Shown: piece by piece, positions 17,790 to 27,414 of the stretch
Numbering within the stretch: the first letter of the stretch is position 1
Layout: each line of letters opens with the position of its first letter
Assembly: GCF_009695915.1 (NCBI RefSeq)
Contig: NZ_VUMZ01000001.1
Span: 248,001 to 312,000 of the forward strand
Origin: Hornefia butyriciproducens
Lineage (GTDB): Bacteria; Bacillota; Clostridia; Peptostreptococcales; Anaerovoracaceae
Direction of reading: 5' to 3'
Length of the DNA stretch: 64,000 nt
Translations under genes and position numbers: made by a program
Notes under the pieces: generated by a model
The model's input: only the letters and a program-made list of their open reading frames with translations
What the model was told of the DNA's origin: nothing
Databases searched by the model: none

Positions 17790-19463
17790 TTACTCCATGT
17801 AGTCCGAAATGCGGGCGCGAACCTTTTCTTCGCCCATAATCTGCTGGATCGTCCAGACATCGGGAGACTGGGCACGTCCCATCAGTGCGATGCGGATCAC
17901 GGTGGAAACATGTCCGACATGGCCTTTGTATTCCTCCGGATGCTTCTTGAAATCCTTCGGTTTCGCCGCATATCCCAACTCTGTGGCGATTTCCCGGATC
18001 TTGTCAAACCACCGGCTCTGATCGTCGGAATGGTCATACGTGGACAGGTAGGAGGACAAAATCGTGTTCACATCCTCCTGCGGGACCTCTGCGGGAAGCG
18101 GATCCTCCCGTCTGAACTGCTTATCGAAAAAGTAACTGATGAACTCCACAATCTGGCGGGCATAGATCAAATCCTTACGCGGTTTTTTGTCGCCGCGGCC
18201 GAGGTCCAGAATCTTCAGCATATATTCCCGATCCTCAAACATATTGCTATACTCCGGAGCAAACTCCCTGCTCCAGTCGGAGAGGAACTCATAAATCCGA
18301 TCCGCGGGAATCTTCAGAAGCACGTCCTTGCTGATGTCGTTCAGCTTATTCAGGTCAAACAGCGCCCCTGAACTGCTCATTTTCTCTGTGGTGAAACGGA
18401 ACTCATCGACGGGAGCATCCGGGTTGGCGATTCGCCATTCCTCGAAATCCGAATTCAGGATCGTCAGGAGGTATTCACGGACGGCTTCCGGATGATAGCC
18501 CTGCCGGCGGTAGTAATCCAGCGACAGTTCCGGATCCTCGCGTTTGGAAAGTTTGCGCCGGTTCCCCTGCTCGTCCAGCTTCATCAGCTGCGCTGTATGG
18601 CAGTACACCGGCATCTCCCAGCCCAGTTTCTCGAACAGTTCCACGTGTACCGGCAGAGAAGACAGCCATTCCGCTCCCCGCACCACATGTGTCGTGCGCA
18701 TCAGATGATCGTCAATCACGTGAGCGAAGTGATACGTGGGAATCCCTGTCGCTTTGAGAATCACGGTATCCATGAAATTCTCCGGCATGGTCAGTCTGCC
18801 GCGGATCGCGTCGACGACCTCCACGCGCCGAACGGTCACATCTTCCCCGGATTTCTCAGAGACGGCCTCCCTCCCGTCGGACTTCAGCCGGATCACATAA
18901 GATCTGCCGGCCTGAAGCGCCTCCTGCACCTGTTCAAAGGACCAGTCCCTGCAGCGGGCATACCTGCCGTAAATCCCCGGCGTAACCTTTTCTTCTTCTT
19001 GCTGTGTCCGGATCTCTCCGATTTCCTGCTCAGTGAGGAAACACGGATACGCCTTTCCCTCCGAAACAAGTTTTTTTGCGAAGCACTGATAGATCGGCCC
19101 ACGGTGGCTCTGGGTGTAGTCGCCGTAGTCTCCCACATCTCCGCTGCGGGTTGCGCCCTCATCAAACTGAATTCCGAAAAAACGCAGAGAGTCAATAATA
19201 GTCTCTACCGCGCCATCCACATAACGCTTATCGTCCGTATCCTCAATCCGCAGGTAAAACACTCCGCCGGACTGGTGCGCCAGCCGTTCATCCGCAAAGG
19301 CCCCGTAGAGGTTTCCCAGATGAATGAAGCCCGTCGGGCTGGGACCCAGCCTGGTTACTTTGGCCCCCTCCGGCAGAATCCTCGGCGGGTACATCTCCTC
19401 ATACTCCTGCGGCGTTTTCTGTATCTGCGGAAACAAAAGCTCCGCTAGTCTGTTATAATCCAT
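17790..19463 (-). CDS. gltX: Glutamate--tRNA ligase
   Basis: A 557-residue class I aminoacyl-tRNA synthetase. The HIGH-equivalent loop is GPSPTGFIHLGNLYGA, the KMSKS-equivalent is RRKLSKREDPE, and FYLRIEDTDDKRYVDGA is a GluRS/GlnRS signature. At 557 residues it is longer than the common roughly 490-residue GluRS. It charges tRNA-Glu, and in many Clostridia tRNA-Gln too. It begins 12 bases after a small membrane-protein gene and closes the ahcY-ywlG-membrane protein-gltX run. Confidence 0.93.
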   Translation of the reverse strand: MDYNRLAELLFPQIQKTPQEYEEMYPPRILPEGAKVTRLGPSPTGFIHLGNLYGAFADERLAHQSGGVFYLRIEDTDDKRYVDGAVETIIDSLRFFGIQFDEGATRSGDVGDYGDYTQSHRGPIYQCFAKKLVSEGKAYPCFLTEQEIGEIRTQQEEEKVTPGIYGRYARCRDWSFEQVQEALQAGRSYVIRLKSDGREAVSEKSGEDVTVRRVEVVDAIRGRLTMPENFMDTVILKATGIPTYHFAHVIDDHLMRTTHVVRGAEWLSSLPVHVELFEKLGWEMPVYCHTAQLMKLDEQGNRRKLSKREDPELSLDYYRRQGYHPEAVREYLLTILNSDFEEWRIANPDAPVDEFRFTTEKMSSSGALFDLNKLNDISKDVLLKIPADRIYEFLSDWSREFAPEYSNMFEDREYMLKILDLGRGDKKPRKDLIYARQIVEFISYFFDKQFRREDPLPAEVPQEDVNTILSSYLSTYDHSDDQSRWFDKIREIATELGYAAKPKDFKKHPEEYKGHVGHVSTVIRIALMGRAQSPDVWTIQQIMGEEKVRARISDYME

Positions 19464-19475
19464 AAAGTCTGCTCC

Positions 19476-19946
19476 TTATATTCTGATTTCGGTTATTGCC
19501 TTCCCGTCCGGGATGTACTGCAGAATGCCCAGCGCAAGCGTAAGGAAAAAGATCGCCGCCAGCACCAGCGCAACCACAATGACGACCTTCGCCCAAGTCG
19601 GGAGCCCGGTCGGCACAGCGAGGTTATCGTATTCCTCCCTGTATCGGTTTTCCCCGTTCGGTGCATAACCTTCACCCGAAGTCCCGTATCCTTCGCCCGG
19701 CGCCCGGTCATACTGCTGTTCATACCGCCTCCCCACATATTCCGGTTTCAGCGGATAATCATGCCGCACCAGCAGATAGATCACCACGCCGATAAAGCCC
19801 GGCGTGAATACGGCGATCAGCGCCCAGAGCCAGGGCGTGCAGCCCTGCCGCTTCCGCGCGTCCTGACAGACCAGAACTGCGATAATGATCGGTACAATCA
19901 GGCCGCAAAGTAAAATAACGAGCGACACCAGTATTGTGAAAAACAC
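19476..19946 (-). CDS. Small membrane protein, PLDc_N-like
   Basis: A 156-residue protein with an N-terminal membrane helix (ILVSLVILLCGLIVPIIIAVLV), the short QDARKRQGCTPWLWALIAVFTPGFIGVVIYLLVR pattern of PLDc_N/cardiolipin-synthase N-terminal-like segments, a roughly 50-residue Gly/Tyr/Arg-rich linker, and a C-terminal helix (VVIVVALVLAAIFFLTLALGIL). No catalytic domain follows. Function unknown. It sits between ywlG and gltX in one minus-strand run. Confidence 0.7.
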   Translation of the reverse strand: MFFTILVSLVILLCGLIVPIIIAVLVCQDARKRQGCTPWLWALIAVFTPGFIGVVIYLLVRHDYPLKPEYVGRRYEQQYDRAPGEGYGTSGEGYAPNGENRYREEYDNLAVPTGLPTWAKVVIVVALVLAAIFFLTLALGILQYIPDGKAITEIRI

Positions 19947-19982
19947 GTCTGTTCCCCTTTCTCCTTTTGGTGAAGCCTCCCC

Positions 19983-20552
19983 CTACCGGCGCACCTCTCC
20001 GCCGGACAGCGCGTCATCGTAAACCGCGCGGCTTCCACCGATGAATTTCGGCCGGGTTCTCGCACAGACCACGTTGGCCTCTCCGATCCTCTTCTGCGCG
20101 ATCCGAACCGGTACCGCGACCGGACGCAGATGCATTCCGATCAGAGTATCGCCGATGTCGATGCCGGCCGCCGCCTGAATATGCTCCACCGCCACCGGGT
20201 GCTCTGCGTTTTCATAAACCGTCACCGCGAAAGACCCGCCCGCGTGAAGCTGCGGCACCACATTGCAGATTTCCGTCCCCGGAAGAAGGGCCTCCTTCTC
20301 CACGATGATTGCCCGGTTCAGATGCTCACAGCACTGAGCCGCCAGATACAGTCCCTTTTCCTTCAGAACAGGGGATATCCCTTCATAAACCGCCTTCGCG
20401 GCGTTGATGTCGGATCCCTTTCCTATATGCTCCCCCTTGATCTCGCTGGAAGAGCAGCCGACCACAAAGATATCACCCTTTTCTGTCCGCGCCGTCTCAA
20501 GCAGCTCTCTAACGGCATTCTCTGCCTGCTTTCTGATTTCTTCATATGTCAT
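19983..20552 (-). CDS. ywlG: YwlG/UPF0340 family protein (TIGR01440)
   Basis: A 189-residue protein matching the YwlG/DUF436 family: VVGCSSSEIKGEHIGKGSD, AAQCCEHLNRAIIVEKE, CNVVPQLHAGGSFAV, and GDTLIGMHLRPVAVPVR. The family is widespread in Bacillota and has no agreed function. It lies 21 bases after ahcY. Confidence 0.88.
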   Translation of the reverse strand: MTYEEIRKQAENAVRELLETARTEKGDIFVVGCSSSEIKGEHIGKGSDINAAKAVYEGISPVLKEKGLYLAAQCCEHLNRAIIVEKEALLPGTEICNVVPQLHAGGSFAVTVYENAEHPVAVEHIQAAAGIDIGDTLIGMHLRPVAVPVRIAQKRIGEANVVCARTRPKFIGGSRAVYDDALSGGEVRR

Positions 20553-20573
20553 AAGATCACCGTCCTTAAAAAT

Positions 20574-21824
20574 TTATACATTCCAGCTGTTCAGGTAAGC
20601 TTCCTGCTCATCTGTCAGCCGATCAATTTCAATTCCCCAGGCCGCAAGTCTGCGCCTCGCAACGCGGTCGTCGATTTCTGCGCTGACATCGACGACTCCT
20701 TTCCTCAGTTCCTCGTGATGCTCCCGGATATACAGTGCGGAAAGCGCCTGAACCGCAAAGCTCATATCCATGATTTCCGCAGGATGGCCATCTGCGGCCG
20801 CGATGTTCACCAGCCGTCCCTCCGCGATGACATTGATCCATTTCCCGTTGGGGAGCCGGTAACCCATGATGTTGTTTCTGGTTTCCTTTTTCTCCACTGC
20901 TGCCTGCTCCAGCGCATCCATGTCGATCTCACAGTTGAAATGTCCCGCGTTCGTCAGAATCGCACGATCCTTCATCGTCATCATGTGCTCCACCGTAATA
21001 GTCTTGCAGCAGCCTGTGGCGCTCACGAAAATATCACCCAGCGGAGCCGCCTTGGCCATGGTCATGACCTCATAGCCGTCCATTCGCGCCTCGATCGCCT
21101 TTACCGGATCAATTTCGGTCACGATTACCCGTGCTCCCAGCGCGTCCGCACGCATGGCGATCCCTCGGGAGCACCAGCCGTATCCGACCACCACAACGGT
21201 TTTGGACGCAATGATCAGATTCGTGTTCCGCATAATACTGTCCCACACAGACTGGCCCGTTCCATAGCGGTTGTCGAACAGGTGCTTGCAGGCAGCGTCA
21301 TTCACCGCCACCATCGGGAATTTCAGAATGCCTTCCCGTTCCATCGCCTTCAGACGAATAATACCCGTAGTGGTCTCTTCACAGCCGCCCCACACCTCCT
21401 CCGCCAGATCCGGGCGCCCGGTGTGCAGCATTCCGACGAGATCTCCGCCATCGTCGATGATGATATTCGGTCTGCAGGACAGACACATTTCAATGTGCCG
21501 GTCATATTCCTCCTGTGTGGCGCCATGATACGCGAAAACGGAAAGGCCTTCCTCCGCAAGCGCCGCCGCCACATCATCCTGCGTGGACAAAACATTGCTG
21601 CCGGTCACGAACATCTGCGCGCCTCCGGCCGCCAGCGCCAGACAGAGTCGGGCTGTCTTCGCCTCAAGATGGACAGACAGCGAGATCTTCACGCCTTCAA
21701 AGGGTCTGTCCCTGCGAAATTCCTCCTCCAGATCCGCCAGCAGCGGCATGTTATGACGCACCCACTCGATCTTAGTATGACCAGCAGGCGCTAAACCGAT
21801 ATCCCGAATATCGTATTGTTTCAT
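20574..21824 (-). CDS. ahcY: Adenosylhomocysteinase
   Basis: A 416-residue S-adenosylhomocysteine hydrolase. The N-terminal substrate region includes ISLSVHLEAKTA and SNVLSTQDDVAAAL. The NAD-binding Rossmann loop is VVVGYGWCSRGIAMRA, with an acidic residue at the end of the following strand (EIDPVKAIEA). TNAGHFNCEIDM is another family stretch. It splits S-adenosylhomocysteine to homocysteine and adenosine, relieving product inhibition of methyltransferases. Some SAHH have longer C-terminal loops; this is the shorter type. It begins 66 bases downstream of the glmS stop. Confidence 0.93.
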   Translation of the reverse strand: MKQYDIRDIGLAPAGHTKIEWVRHNMPLLADLEEEFRRDRPFEGVKISLSVHLEAKTARLCLALAAGGAQMFVTGSNVLSTQDDVAAALAEEGLSVFAYHGATQEEYDRHIEMCLSCRPNIIIDDGGDLVGMLHTGRPDLAEEVWGGCEETTTGIIRLKAMEREGILKFPMVAVNDAACKHLFDNRYGTGQSVWDSIMRNTNLIIASKTVVVVGYGWCSRGIAMRADALGARVIVTEIDPVKAIEARMDGYEVMTMAKAAPLGDIFVSATGCCKTITVEHMMTMKDRAILTNAGHFNCEIDMDALEQAAVEKKETRNNIMGYRLPNGKWINVIAEGRLVNIAAADGHPAEIMDMSFAVQALSALYIREHHEELRKGVVDVSAEIDDRVARRRLAAWGIEIDRLTDEQEAYLNSWNV

Positions 21825-21890
21825 GCTCTCTCCTTCTGTTTACTTCACCGCGGCAGTTCCCTCTCTGTCTGCTTCGCGGCAGATTCATTT

Positions 21891-23729
21891 CTATTCTACT
21901 GTAACCGATTTGGCAAGATTTCTGGGTTTGTCGATATCTTCCCCTTTAATTTTCGCCACATAATATGCGAACAGCTGAAGGGGAATCACCGTCAGAATCG
22001 GAGTCACCTCGTCATCGCACTGAGGAATGTAGATCACTTCTGTGCTCTCAGCTTCAATTTTGTCGTTGCCCTCTTTGGCTACGGAAACGACATGCGCCAT
22101 TCTCGCCTTCACCTCCACGATGTTGGAATACATCTTTTCGAACAGACGATCCTGTGTAGCAAGGGCGATTACGATGGTTTCCGGCTCCATCAGAGCAATG
22201 GTTCCATGTTTCAGTTCCCCGGCTGCGATGGCAAAGGAGTTGATGTAGGATATCTCCTTCAGTTTAAGAGATCCCTCCAGCGCCACAGCGCTGTCCACTC
22301 CGCGTCCGATAAAGAATACCTGTGTTCTGTTATAAAGATGTCTGGCCAGTTCTTCAATCTCCGGTGCCTTATCAAGCGTCTGCTGTATTTTATCCGGCAT
22401 GGCCAGCAGTTCCTCCAGAATGTGGTCATAATATTCTCTGGAGATATTTCCGGTAAGATCCCCCAGATACAGGGCAATCAGGTACATGCATACAAGCTGC
22501 GTCGTATAAGCTTTAGTGGACGCCACCGCAATTTCCGGGCCTGCCCAGGTATAGAACACATCGTCTGATTCCCGAGCGACAGAACTTCCCACCACGTTGC
22601 AGACGGACAGTATCCGTGCGCCGTGGCTTCTAGCCTCCCGAAGCGCCGCCAGCGTGTCCAGGGTTTCTCCCGACTGGCTGATAGCGATGAACAGAGTCTT
22701 TTCATCGATGACCGGGTCTCTGTACCGGAACTCCGACGCCACATCAATCTCCACCGGAATCCGAGCCATTTTTTCAATAGCGTACTTCCCGATCAGTCCC
22801 GCATGATAAGCCGTTCCACAGGCAACGATATAGATTTTGGTGATATTCTGCAGATCTTCCTTTGTGAGAGAAATCCCGTCAAGGCAGATCCTTCCGTCGT
22901 CATCGATACGCCGCAGCAATGTATCCTGTACGGCCTTCGGCTGCTCGTGAATTTCCTTCAGCATGAAATGCTCGTATCCGCCCTTCTCCGCATCCTCGAT
23001 ACTCCAGTTCACCTTCATGACCTCACGGCGAACCGGACGGCGGTTCTCGTCATAAATCCGGATGCTGTCCGGCGTGCAGACCACCATCTCATCGTTCTCA
23101 ATCAGGTAGATATCATTGACATATTTCAAAAGTGCCGGAATATCCGAAGCGATGAATTTGCAGTCGCCTCCCAGTCCGGCAATCAGGGGTGCATCCTTAC
23201 GGTACGCCACGATCCGATCCGGTGTGTCGGCAGCGATGACGCCGATGGCATACGCACCCCGCATCTCCTGTACCGCATCGTACACCGCATCTTCCAGGTT
23301 TCCGCCGTTTTTCCGGTAATTGACGCCGATCATCTGCGCGATGACCTCCGTATCAGTTTCGGTGCGGAATTCAATTTTCTCCTCGTTCGCCAGCTTCTGC
23401 CGGAGCTCCACATAGTTCTCCACGATTCCGTTGTGAACCACCGCGATCCTTCCGTCAGAACTCGTATGAGGATGAGCGTTCACATCCGAAGGTGCACCGT
23501 GTGTCGCCCAACGGGTATGTCCGATCCCTGTCGTTCCGGTCAGTTTCTCGGATCCGATGAATTTCTCCAGATCTGCTATTTTTCCCTTTTTCTTTCGGAC
23601 AATCAGTTCTCCCTGCTGCTGAAGTGCGATGCCAGCCGAGTCATAGCCGCGATATTCCAGTCTTTTCAGTCCGTCGATGATAATCCCGCAGGCTTCTTCA
23701 TGTCCCGTATATCCTACAATTCCACACAT
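21891..23729 (-). CDS. glmS: Glutamine--fructose-6-phosphate aminotransferase (isomerising)
   Basis: A 612-residue GlmS. Cys2 at the N-terminus (MCGIVGYTG) is the glutaminase nucleophile, and GHTRWATHGAPSDVNAHPH and NGIVENY are glutaminase motifs. Two SIS domains follow (VACGTAYHAGLIGKYAIE; SQSGETLDTLAALREA; FFIGRGVDSAVALEG). The end KPRNLAKSVTVE is the conserved GlmS tail. It makes glucosamine-6-phosphate, the entry to peptidoglycan sugars. It starts 15 bases after glmM, so product and substrate enzymes are co-transcribed. No glmS ribozyme was recognised in that short gap. Confidence 0.97.
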   Translation of the reverse strand: MCGIVGYTGHEEACGIIIDGLKRLEYRGYDSAGIALQQQGELIVRKKKGKIADLEKFIGSEKLTGTTGIGHTRWATHGAPSDVNAHPHTSSDGRIAVVHNGIVENYVELRQKLANEEKIEFRTETDTEVIAQMIGVNYRKNGGNLEDAVYDAVQEMRGAYAIGVIAADTPDRIVAYRKDAPLIAGLGGDCKFIASDIPALLKYVNDIYLIENDEMVVCTPDSIRIYDENRRPVRREVMKVNWSIEDAEKGGYEHFMLKEIHEQPKAVQDTLLRRIDDDGRICLDGISLTKEDLQNITKIYIVACGTAYHAGLIGKYAIEKMARIPVEIDVASEFRYRDPVIDEKTLFIAISQSGETLDTLAALREARSHGARILSVCNVVGSSVARESDDVFYTWAGPEIAVASTKAYTTQLVCMYLIALYLGDLTGNISREYYDHILEELLAMPDKIQQTLDKAPEIEELARHLYNRTQVFFIGRGVDSAVALEGSLKLKEISYINSFAIAAGELKHGTIALMEPETIVIALATQDRLFEKMYSNIVEVKARMAHVVSVAKEGNDKIEAESTEVIYIPQCDDEVTPILTVIPLQLFAYYVAKIKGEDIDKPRNLAKSVTVE

Positions 23730-23744
23730 ATATGATTTCCTCCG

Positions 23745-25097
23745 TCATTTTCCGTATTTGCTGCTGATCAGATCTGCCAGCGCCTGCGCCATCTCTGAAA
23801 TGGCGTCTTTATCCCGACCCTCGATCATAATCCGGACCAGCGGCTCCGTCCCGGAGGGTCGGATCAGTACACGGCCGTCTCCGGCCATCTTCTCTTCAAT
23901 AATCTCCACCGCGCGAAGCACTTCTTCGTCCTTCTTGTACAAAGTCTTGCCCTCGCCGGTGACCCGTGCGTTGACCAGCACCTGCGGGTACAAAGTAATC
24001 TCCGCCGCAAGTTCTGAAGGCTTGCGGCCCGAACGCTTCAGAGCCTTCATAAACTGCAGGGACGAGACGGCACCGTCGCCTGTCGTCGAATAATCTCTGA
24101 AAATAATATGTCCCGACTGTTCTCCGCCGATTACACATCCGCTCTTCAGCATGGCTTCCAGCACATAGCGGTCCCCCACGTCGGTCACGTCCACGTCCGC
24201 GCCCATTTTCTCAATGTATTTATGAAATCCGAGATTGCTCATGACCGTCGCTGTGACTTTGTTTTTCGCCAGTTTTCCGTCGTCCTTCAGCATCCGGGCA
24301 CAAATGCAGATGGTTTTGTCTCCGTCAATCACCTCGCCGTTTTCGTCCACCACAATCAGACGGTCCGCATCTCCGTCATAAGCGAGTCCGATATCCGCAT
24401 GCTCTTCCCGGACCTTCTGCTGCAGTTTCTCCGGGTGGGTGGAGCCGATATGATCGTTGATGTTGACGCCGTTCGGCGAGCAGCCGATGGGAATCACCCG
24501 TGCGCCCAGATCCCGGTAAACCCGGGGAGCGACCTTGTAGGACGCACCGTTGGCGCAGTCCATGACGACAGTCATGCCGTCAAGACGCACGTCAATTGTG
24601 GAGAGAAGGTAGCGCCGGTAGATCTCCATGGCGTTCTCCTCACCTTCCATGCAGGTGCCCAGCGCTTCTCCCGTCATATGGGCGTTGGGATCGATTCCGC
24701 GAATGATCAGATCTTCGATTTTCTCTTCAATCGCATCGTCCAGCTTGAAGCCTTCACTGTTGAAGAATTTGATTCCGTTATATTCAAACGGATTATGCGA
24801 TGCGGAAATCACGACGCCGGCCTGTGCCTCGTAGTGACGAACCAGATAAGCTACCGCAGGCGTGGGAATCACGCCCACCTTGATCACATTGCCTCCGACG
24901 GCGAGGATTCCCGCCGTCAGAGCATTCTCCAGCATATCGCCGGAAACACGCGTATCTTTTCCGATGATGATCATCGGGTTTTTCCTGGATTCTCCCAGCA
25001 CTGACGCCCCTGCTTTTCCAAGGTTAAAAGCGAGTTCCGGCGTCAGCTCGGAATTGGCGACGCCTCTTACTCCATCCGTACCGAATAATCTTCCCAT
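23745..25097 (-). CDS. glmM: Phosphoglucosamine mutase
   Basis: A 450-residue alpha-D-phosphohexomutase. The phospho-serine loop is VISASHNPFEYNGIKF, the metal loop is YDGDADRLI, the sugar loop is IGGEQSGHIIF, and the phosphate loop is IRPSGTEPLVRIM. It converts glucosamine-6-P to glucosamine-1-P. In Bacillota GlmM also binds and restrains CdaA, which fits the cdaA-cdaR-glmM arrangement here. Downstream glmS follows at 15 bases. Confidence 0.97.
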   Translation of the reverse strand: MGRLFGTDGVRGVANSELTPELAFNLGKAGASVLGESRKNPMIIIGKDTRVSGDMLENALTAGILAVGGNVIKVGVIPTPAVAYLVRHYEAQAGVVISASHNPFEYNGIKFFNSEGFKLDDAIEEKIEDLIIRGIDPNAHMTGEALGTCMEGEENAMEIYRRYLLSTIDVRLDGMTVVMDCANGASYKVAPRVYRDLGARVIPIGCSPNGVNINDHIGSTHPEKLQQKVREEHADIGLAYDGDADRLIVVDENGEVIDGDKTICICARMLKDDGKLAKNKVTATVMSNLGFHKYIEKMGADVDVTDVGDRYVLEAMLKSGCVIGGEQSGHIIFRDYSTTGDGAVSSLQFMKALKRSGRKPSELAAEITLYPQVLVNARVTGEGKTLYKKDEEVLRAVEIIEEKMAGDGRVLIRPSGTEPLVRIMIEGRDKDAISEMAQALADLISSKYGK

Positions 25098-25112
25098 GAA
25101 TTCCTCCTCCGC

Positions 25113-26333
25113 TTAATTGCTTTTATCTGTCAGAATAACCGTAATCTGAGCCGGAGTCACCGCTATTCCGTTGTGGTCCTTTCCGCAGGAAGCCTTAACA
25201 CTCACGCTGTGCGTTCCCTCGTTCAGACCGTCACAGCTTGCAGACACTCTAATATCTCCGGAATCGATCCTTGACATCTGATTTTTTGTCCCCGTAACAG
25301 TGACCCGCACCGTGCCTGTCGTGATGCTGGCATTCAGATCATTGTCCACATCGCTGAGTTCCACCTTCTTGCCGCTGATAGAAAATGTCTTGGAGATGCC
25401 GGTGTTCCCGGCTGATGATCCCTTCACCGTAACCTTCATCGTAAGGTTGTCAGAGGTATCCGCCAATTCCACTCCGTCCGGCAGATTCGGCTCTATTTTC
25501 AGCGTAGTGGATTCCGCCACATCGGACAGATCGATGGTTTTCGCCGTCACGCTGCTGATTTTATCAATTGCATTCCTGTTCCCTTTAATCACAACGGTGG
25601 ACGGAGCCTTCCACGTCCGCTTATAGTCCCCGCTGTTCTCACCCTTGACCGGCACGGTCAGTGCCACCTTCTTTGTATAGTATAGAACGGTTTTTACATT
25701 CGCTCTGTTCTGTGACAGGGTTACGTTGCTCACTTCATTTCCGTCGGCGTCTACCGGCGTCAGTCTGGCGGAAATCACAGTTTCACTGGTTTTTATGTCT
25801 GAAACGTTCACCAGCCCCTTCACGTAGGATACCTTATTCACCTGCGATCTGGCTCCGCTGACTGTGACCTGCTTTGGATCCACTGAGGTCGTTGTCGCTT
25901 CAGTATTCGCCCCTCCGCTTCCGCTGTACAGAATACGTACCGGCCTGCTGGCACTGATCCGTTTCTGCACGTTGACCGTAATGCGGTTCAGACTCTGATC
26001 CTTCACATCCACGCTGTTGGGGACGCTGATGTTGACCCTCAGTTGATTGTTTCCGGCCGCGGCCTCTGAAACGTCCACTGTTGCGGAAATATCGGCAGAT
26101 CGTACTTTGTTGACGGCGCTGCGCTTTCCGGTGATGGTAATACTCATCTTTTCAGAGCTGGTGCTGACGACCGCCATTCCGTTATCCTGCAGCGTCTGTG
26201 TATTGGTCAGTGTGATCGGGATATTGCGGTAGGTCTTGTTCGTCGTCGGATTCATCTCTCCTACCACATAGAACCAGAGGATGAGCGCCAGGATCAGGGA
26301 GATAATCAGGTTGCCTTTTTTACTTTGAAGCAT
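25113..26333 (-). CDS. cdaR: CdaR/YbbR-domain regulator of diadenylate cyclase
   Basis: A 406-residue protein with an N-terminal signal-anchor (KKGNLIISLILALILWFYVVG) and three to four YbbR repeats of about 85 residues, beta-rich and serine/threonine-rich, outside the membrane. It probably modulates CdaA. The start at 26333 is chosen over an upstream in-frame ATG at 26474 because GGGAAGGGGG precedes it and the signal-anchor then begins at residue 1. It overlaps the cdaA stop by 14 bases. Confidence 0.9.
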   Translation of the reverse strand: MLQSKKGNLIISLILALILWFYVVGEMNPTTNKTYRNIPITLTNTQTLQDNGMAVVSTSSEKMSITITGKRSAVNKVRSADISATVDVSEAAAGNNQLRVNISVPNSVDVKDQSLNRITVNVQKRISASRPVRILYSGSGGANTEATTTSVDPKQVTVSGARSQVNKVSYVKGLVNVSDIKTSETVISARLTPVDADGNEVSNVTLSQNRANVKTVLYYTKKVALTVPVKGENSGDYKRTWKAPSTVVIKGNRNAIDKISSVTAKTIDLSDVAESTTLKIEPNLPDGVELADTSDNLTMKVTVKGSSAGNTGISKTFSISGKKVELSDVDNDLNASITTGTVRVTVTGTKNQMSRIDSGDIRVSASCDGLNEGTHSVSVKASCGKDHNGIAVTPAQITVILTDKSN

Positions 26334-27183
26334 GCTTCCCCCTTCCCAGCCGGTTTCCCAGCCTTCCGAGCCTGGAGATTTTTTTGTCCTCCTCTTCTGT
26401 GATGAAAAGGTTGAACAAAATCTTTTCCACGCTCTTCTTGTCCAGGAACCGGGTGATTTTTCCCTCTTGTGCAATGGAAATGATTCCGGTCTCTTCGCTG
26501 ACGATCAGGGTCAGGGCGTCGGAGTTCTCAGTGATGCCGATGCCTGCCCGATGCCTTGTTCCGAGACTTTTATTCAGGTTTTTATTATCTGTCAAAGGGA
26601 GCACGCAGCCTGCCGCATAAACCTTGTCTCCGCGGATGATGACCGCACCGTCGTGCAGCGGCGATCCCTCGTAGAAAAGATTCCCCAGCAGTTCTTCCGA
26701 AATTTCCGCATTAATAAGGGTTCCCGTTTCCGCGATATCCTCCAGCGTAATCTCACGCTCAAATACGATCAAAGCGCCGGTCTTGCTGGCAGAGAAGGAC
26801 ATAGCCGCGTCTGCTATTTCATCGCAGATGAATTTGGCCTTATCTTTATCCACCTGAGTAACCAGGCGGGCATGAAAAAGCTTGCTTCTGCCCATATATT
26901 CCAGACCGCGCCGCAGCTCCGGCTGAAAGAGCACGACCAGTGCGAACAGGCCGACGGTGAATGCGCCGCCCAGAAACCAGTGAACCACATGAAGATTCAG
27001 GATCCCCGACAGGAAATAGGCGATAACCAGAACAGCGAGCCCCTTAACCAACTGCTGCGCCCTGGTTTCCTTGATGAATTCCAGTATCTTGTAAAGCACA
27101 AAGGTTGTAATTGCAATGTCCAGAGCATCATTCCATCCGATGCTGTATATTGTGTTTGTGAAAAATGTCTGCAACTCATGCAT
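26320..27183 (-). CDS. cdaA: Diadenylate cyclase CdaA
   Basis: A 287-residue membrane DAC protein, with three N-terminal helices (about residues 10-85) and a DAC domain with the catalytic loop SPLHDGAVIIRGDK and LGTRHRAGIGITE (RHR). It joins two ATP into c-di-AMP, which controls potassium transport and wall homeostasis. The start at 27183 is chosen because AGAAGGGG precedes it; an upstream in-frame codon at 27231 lacks a site. It is first in cdaA-cdaR-glmM-glmS, with a candidate promoter at 27213-27241. Confidence 0.95.
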   Translation of the reverse strand: MHELQTFFTNTIYSIGWNDALDIAITTFVLYKILEFIKETRAQQLVKGLAVLVIAYFLSGILNLHVVHWFLGGAFTVGLFALVVLFQPELRRGLEYMGRSKLFHARLVTQVDKDKAKFICDEIADAAMSFSASKTGALIVFEREITLEDIAETGTLINAEISEELLGNLFYEGSPLHDGAVIIRGDKVYAAGCVLPLTDNKNLNKSLGTRHRAGIGITENSDALTLIVSEETGIISIAQEGKITRFLDKKSVEKILFNLFITEEEDKKISRLGRLGNRLGRGKHASK

Positions 27184-27212
27184 AAAAAATCCCCTTCTAC
27201 TCAACCCATTTA

Positions 27213-27241
27213 ATTGTATATGAAACGGCACAAAATATCAA
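27213..27241 (-). promoter_or_regulatory. Candidate promoter of cdaA operon
   Basis: Minus-strand TTGATA (27236-27241), a 17-base spacer and TACAAT (27213-27218), about 30 bases before the cdaA ATG. Confidence 0.6.
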
Positions 27242-27310
27242 GGTATCTGTGGGGATAGTTTGTGCGGAATCAGATATTGTGCAGGGTGTGGAATAATTCC
27301 TTTCTCTGCA

Positions 27311-27340
27311 TTGACAGTCTCCACGTGAATTCGGTATAAT
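27311..27340 (+). promoter_or_regulatory. Consensus promoter of the sodium:solute symporter
   Basis: Perfect TTGACA (27311-27316) and TATAAT (27335-27340) separated by 18 bases. The gene starts about 75 bases downstream. Confidence 0.75.
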
Positions 27341-27414
27341 TGAAAAATCGGCCTGCACGGATACGCCGTGTCCGCCGAACCGTCAGGTTTCAACGATATC
27401 GGAGGTTCCATCAT

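Noticed and set aside
20130-21794. A 554-residue plus-strand frame opposite ywlG and ahcY
   Set aside because: It is antisense to two clear genes and has no motifs or ribosome site.
21825-23760. glmS ribozyme upstream of glmS
   Set aside because: Only 15 bases separate glmM and glmS, too short for the ribozyme.
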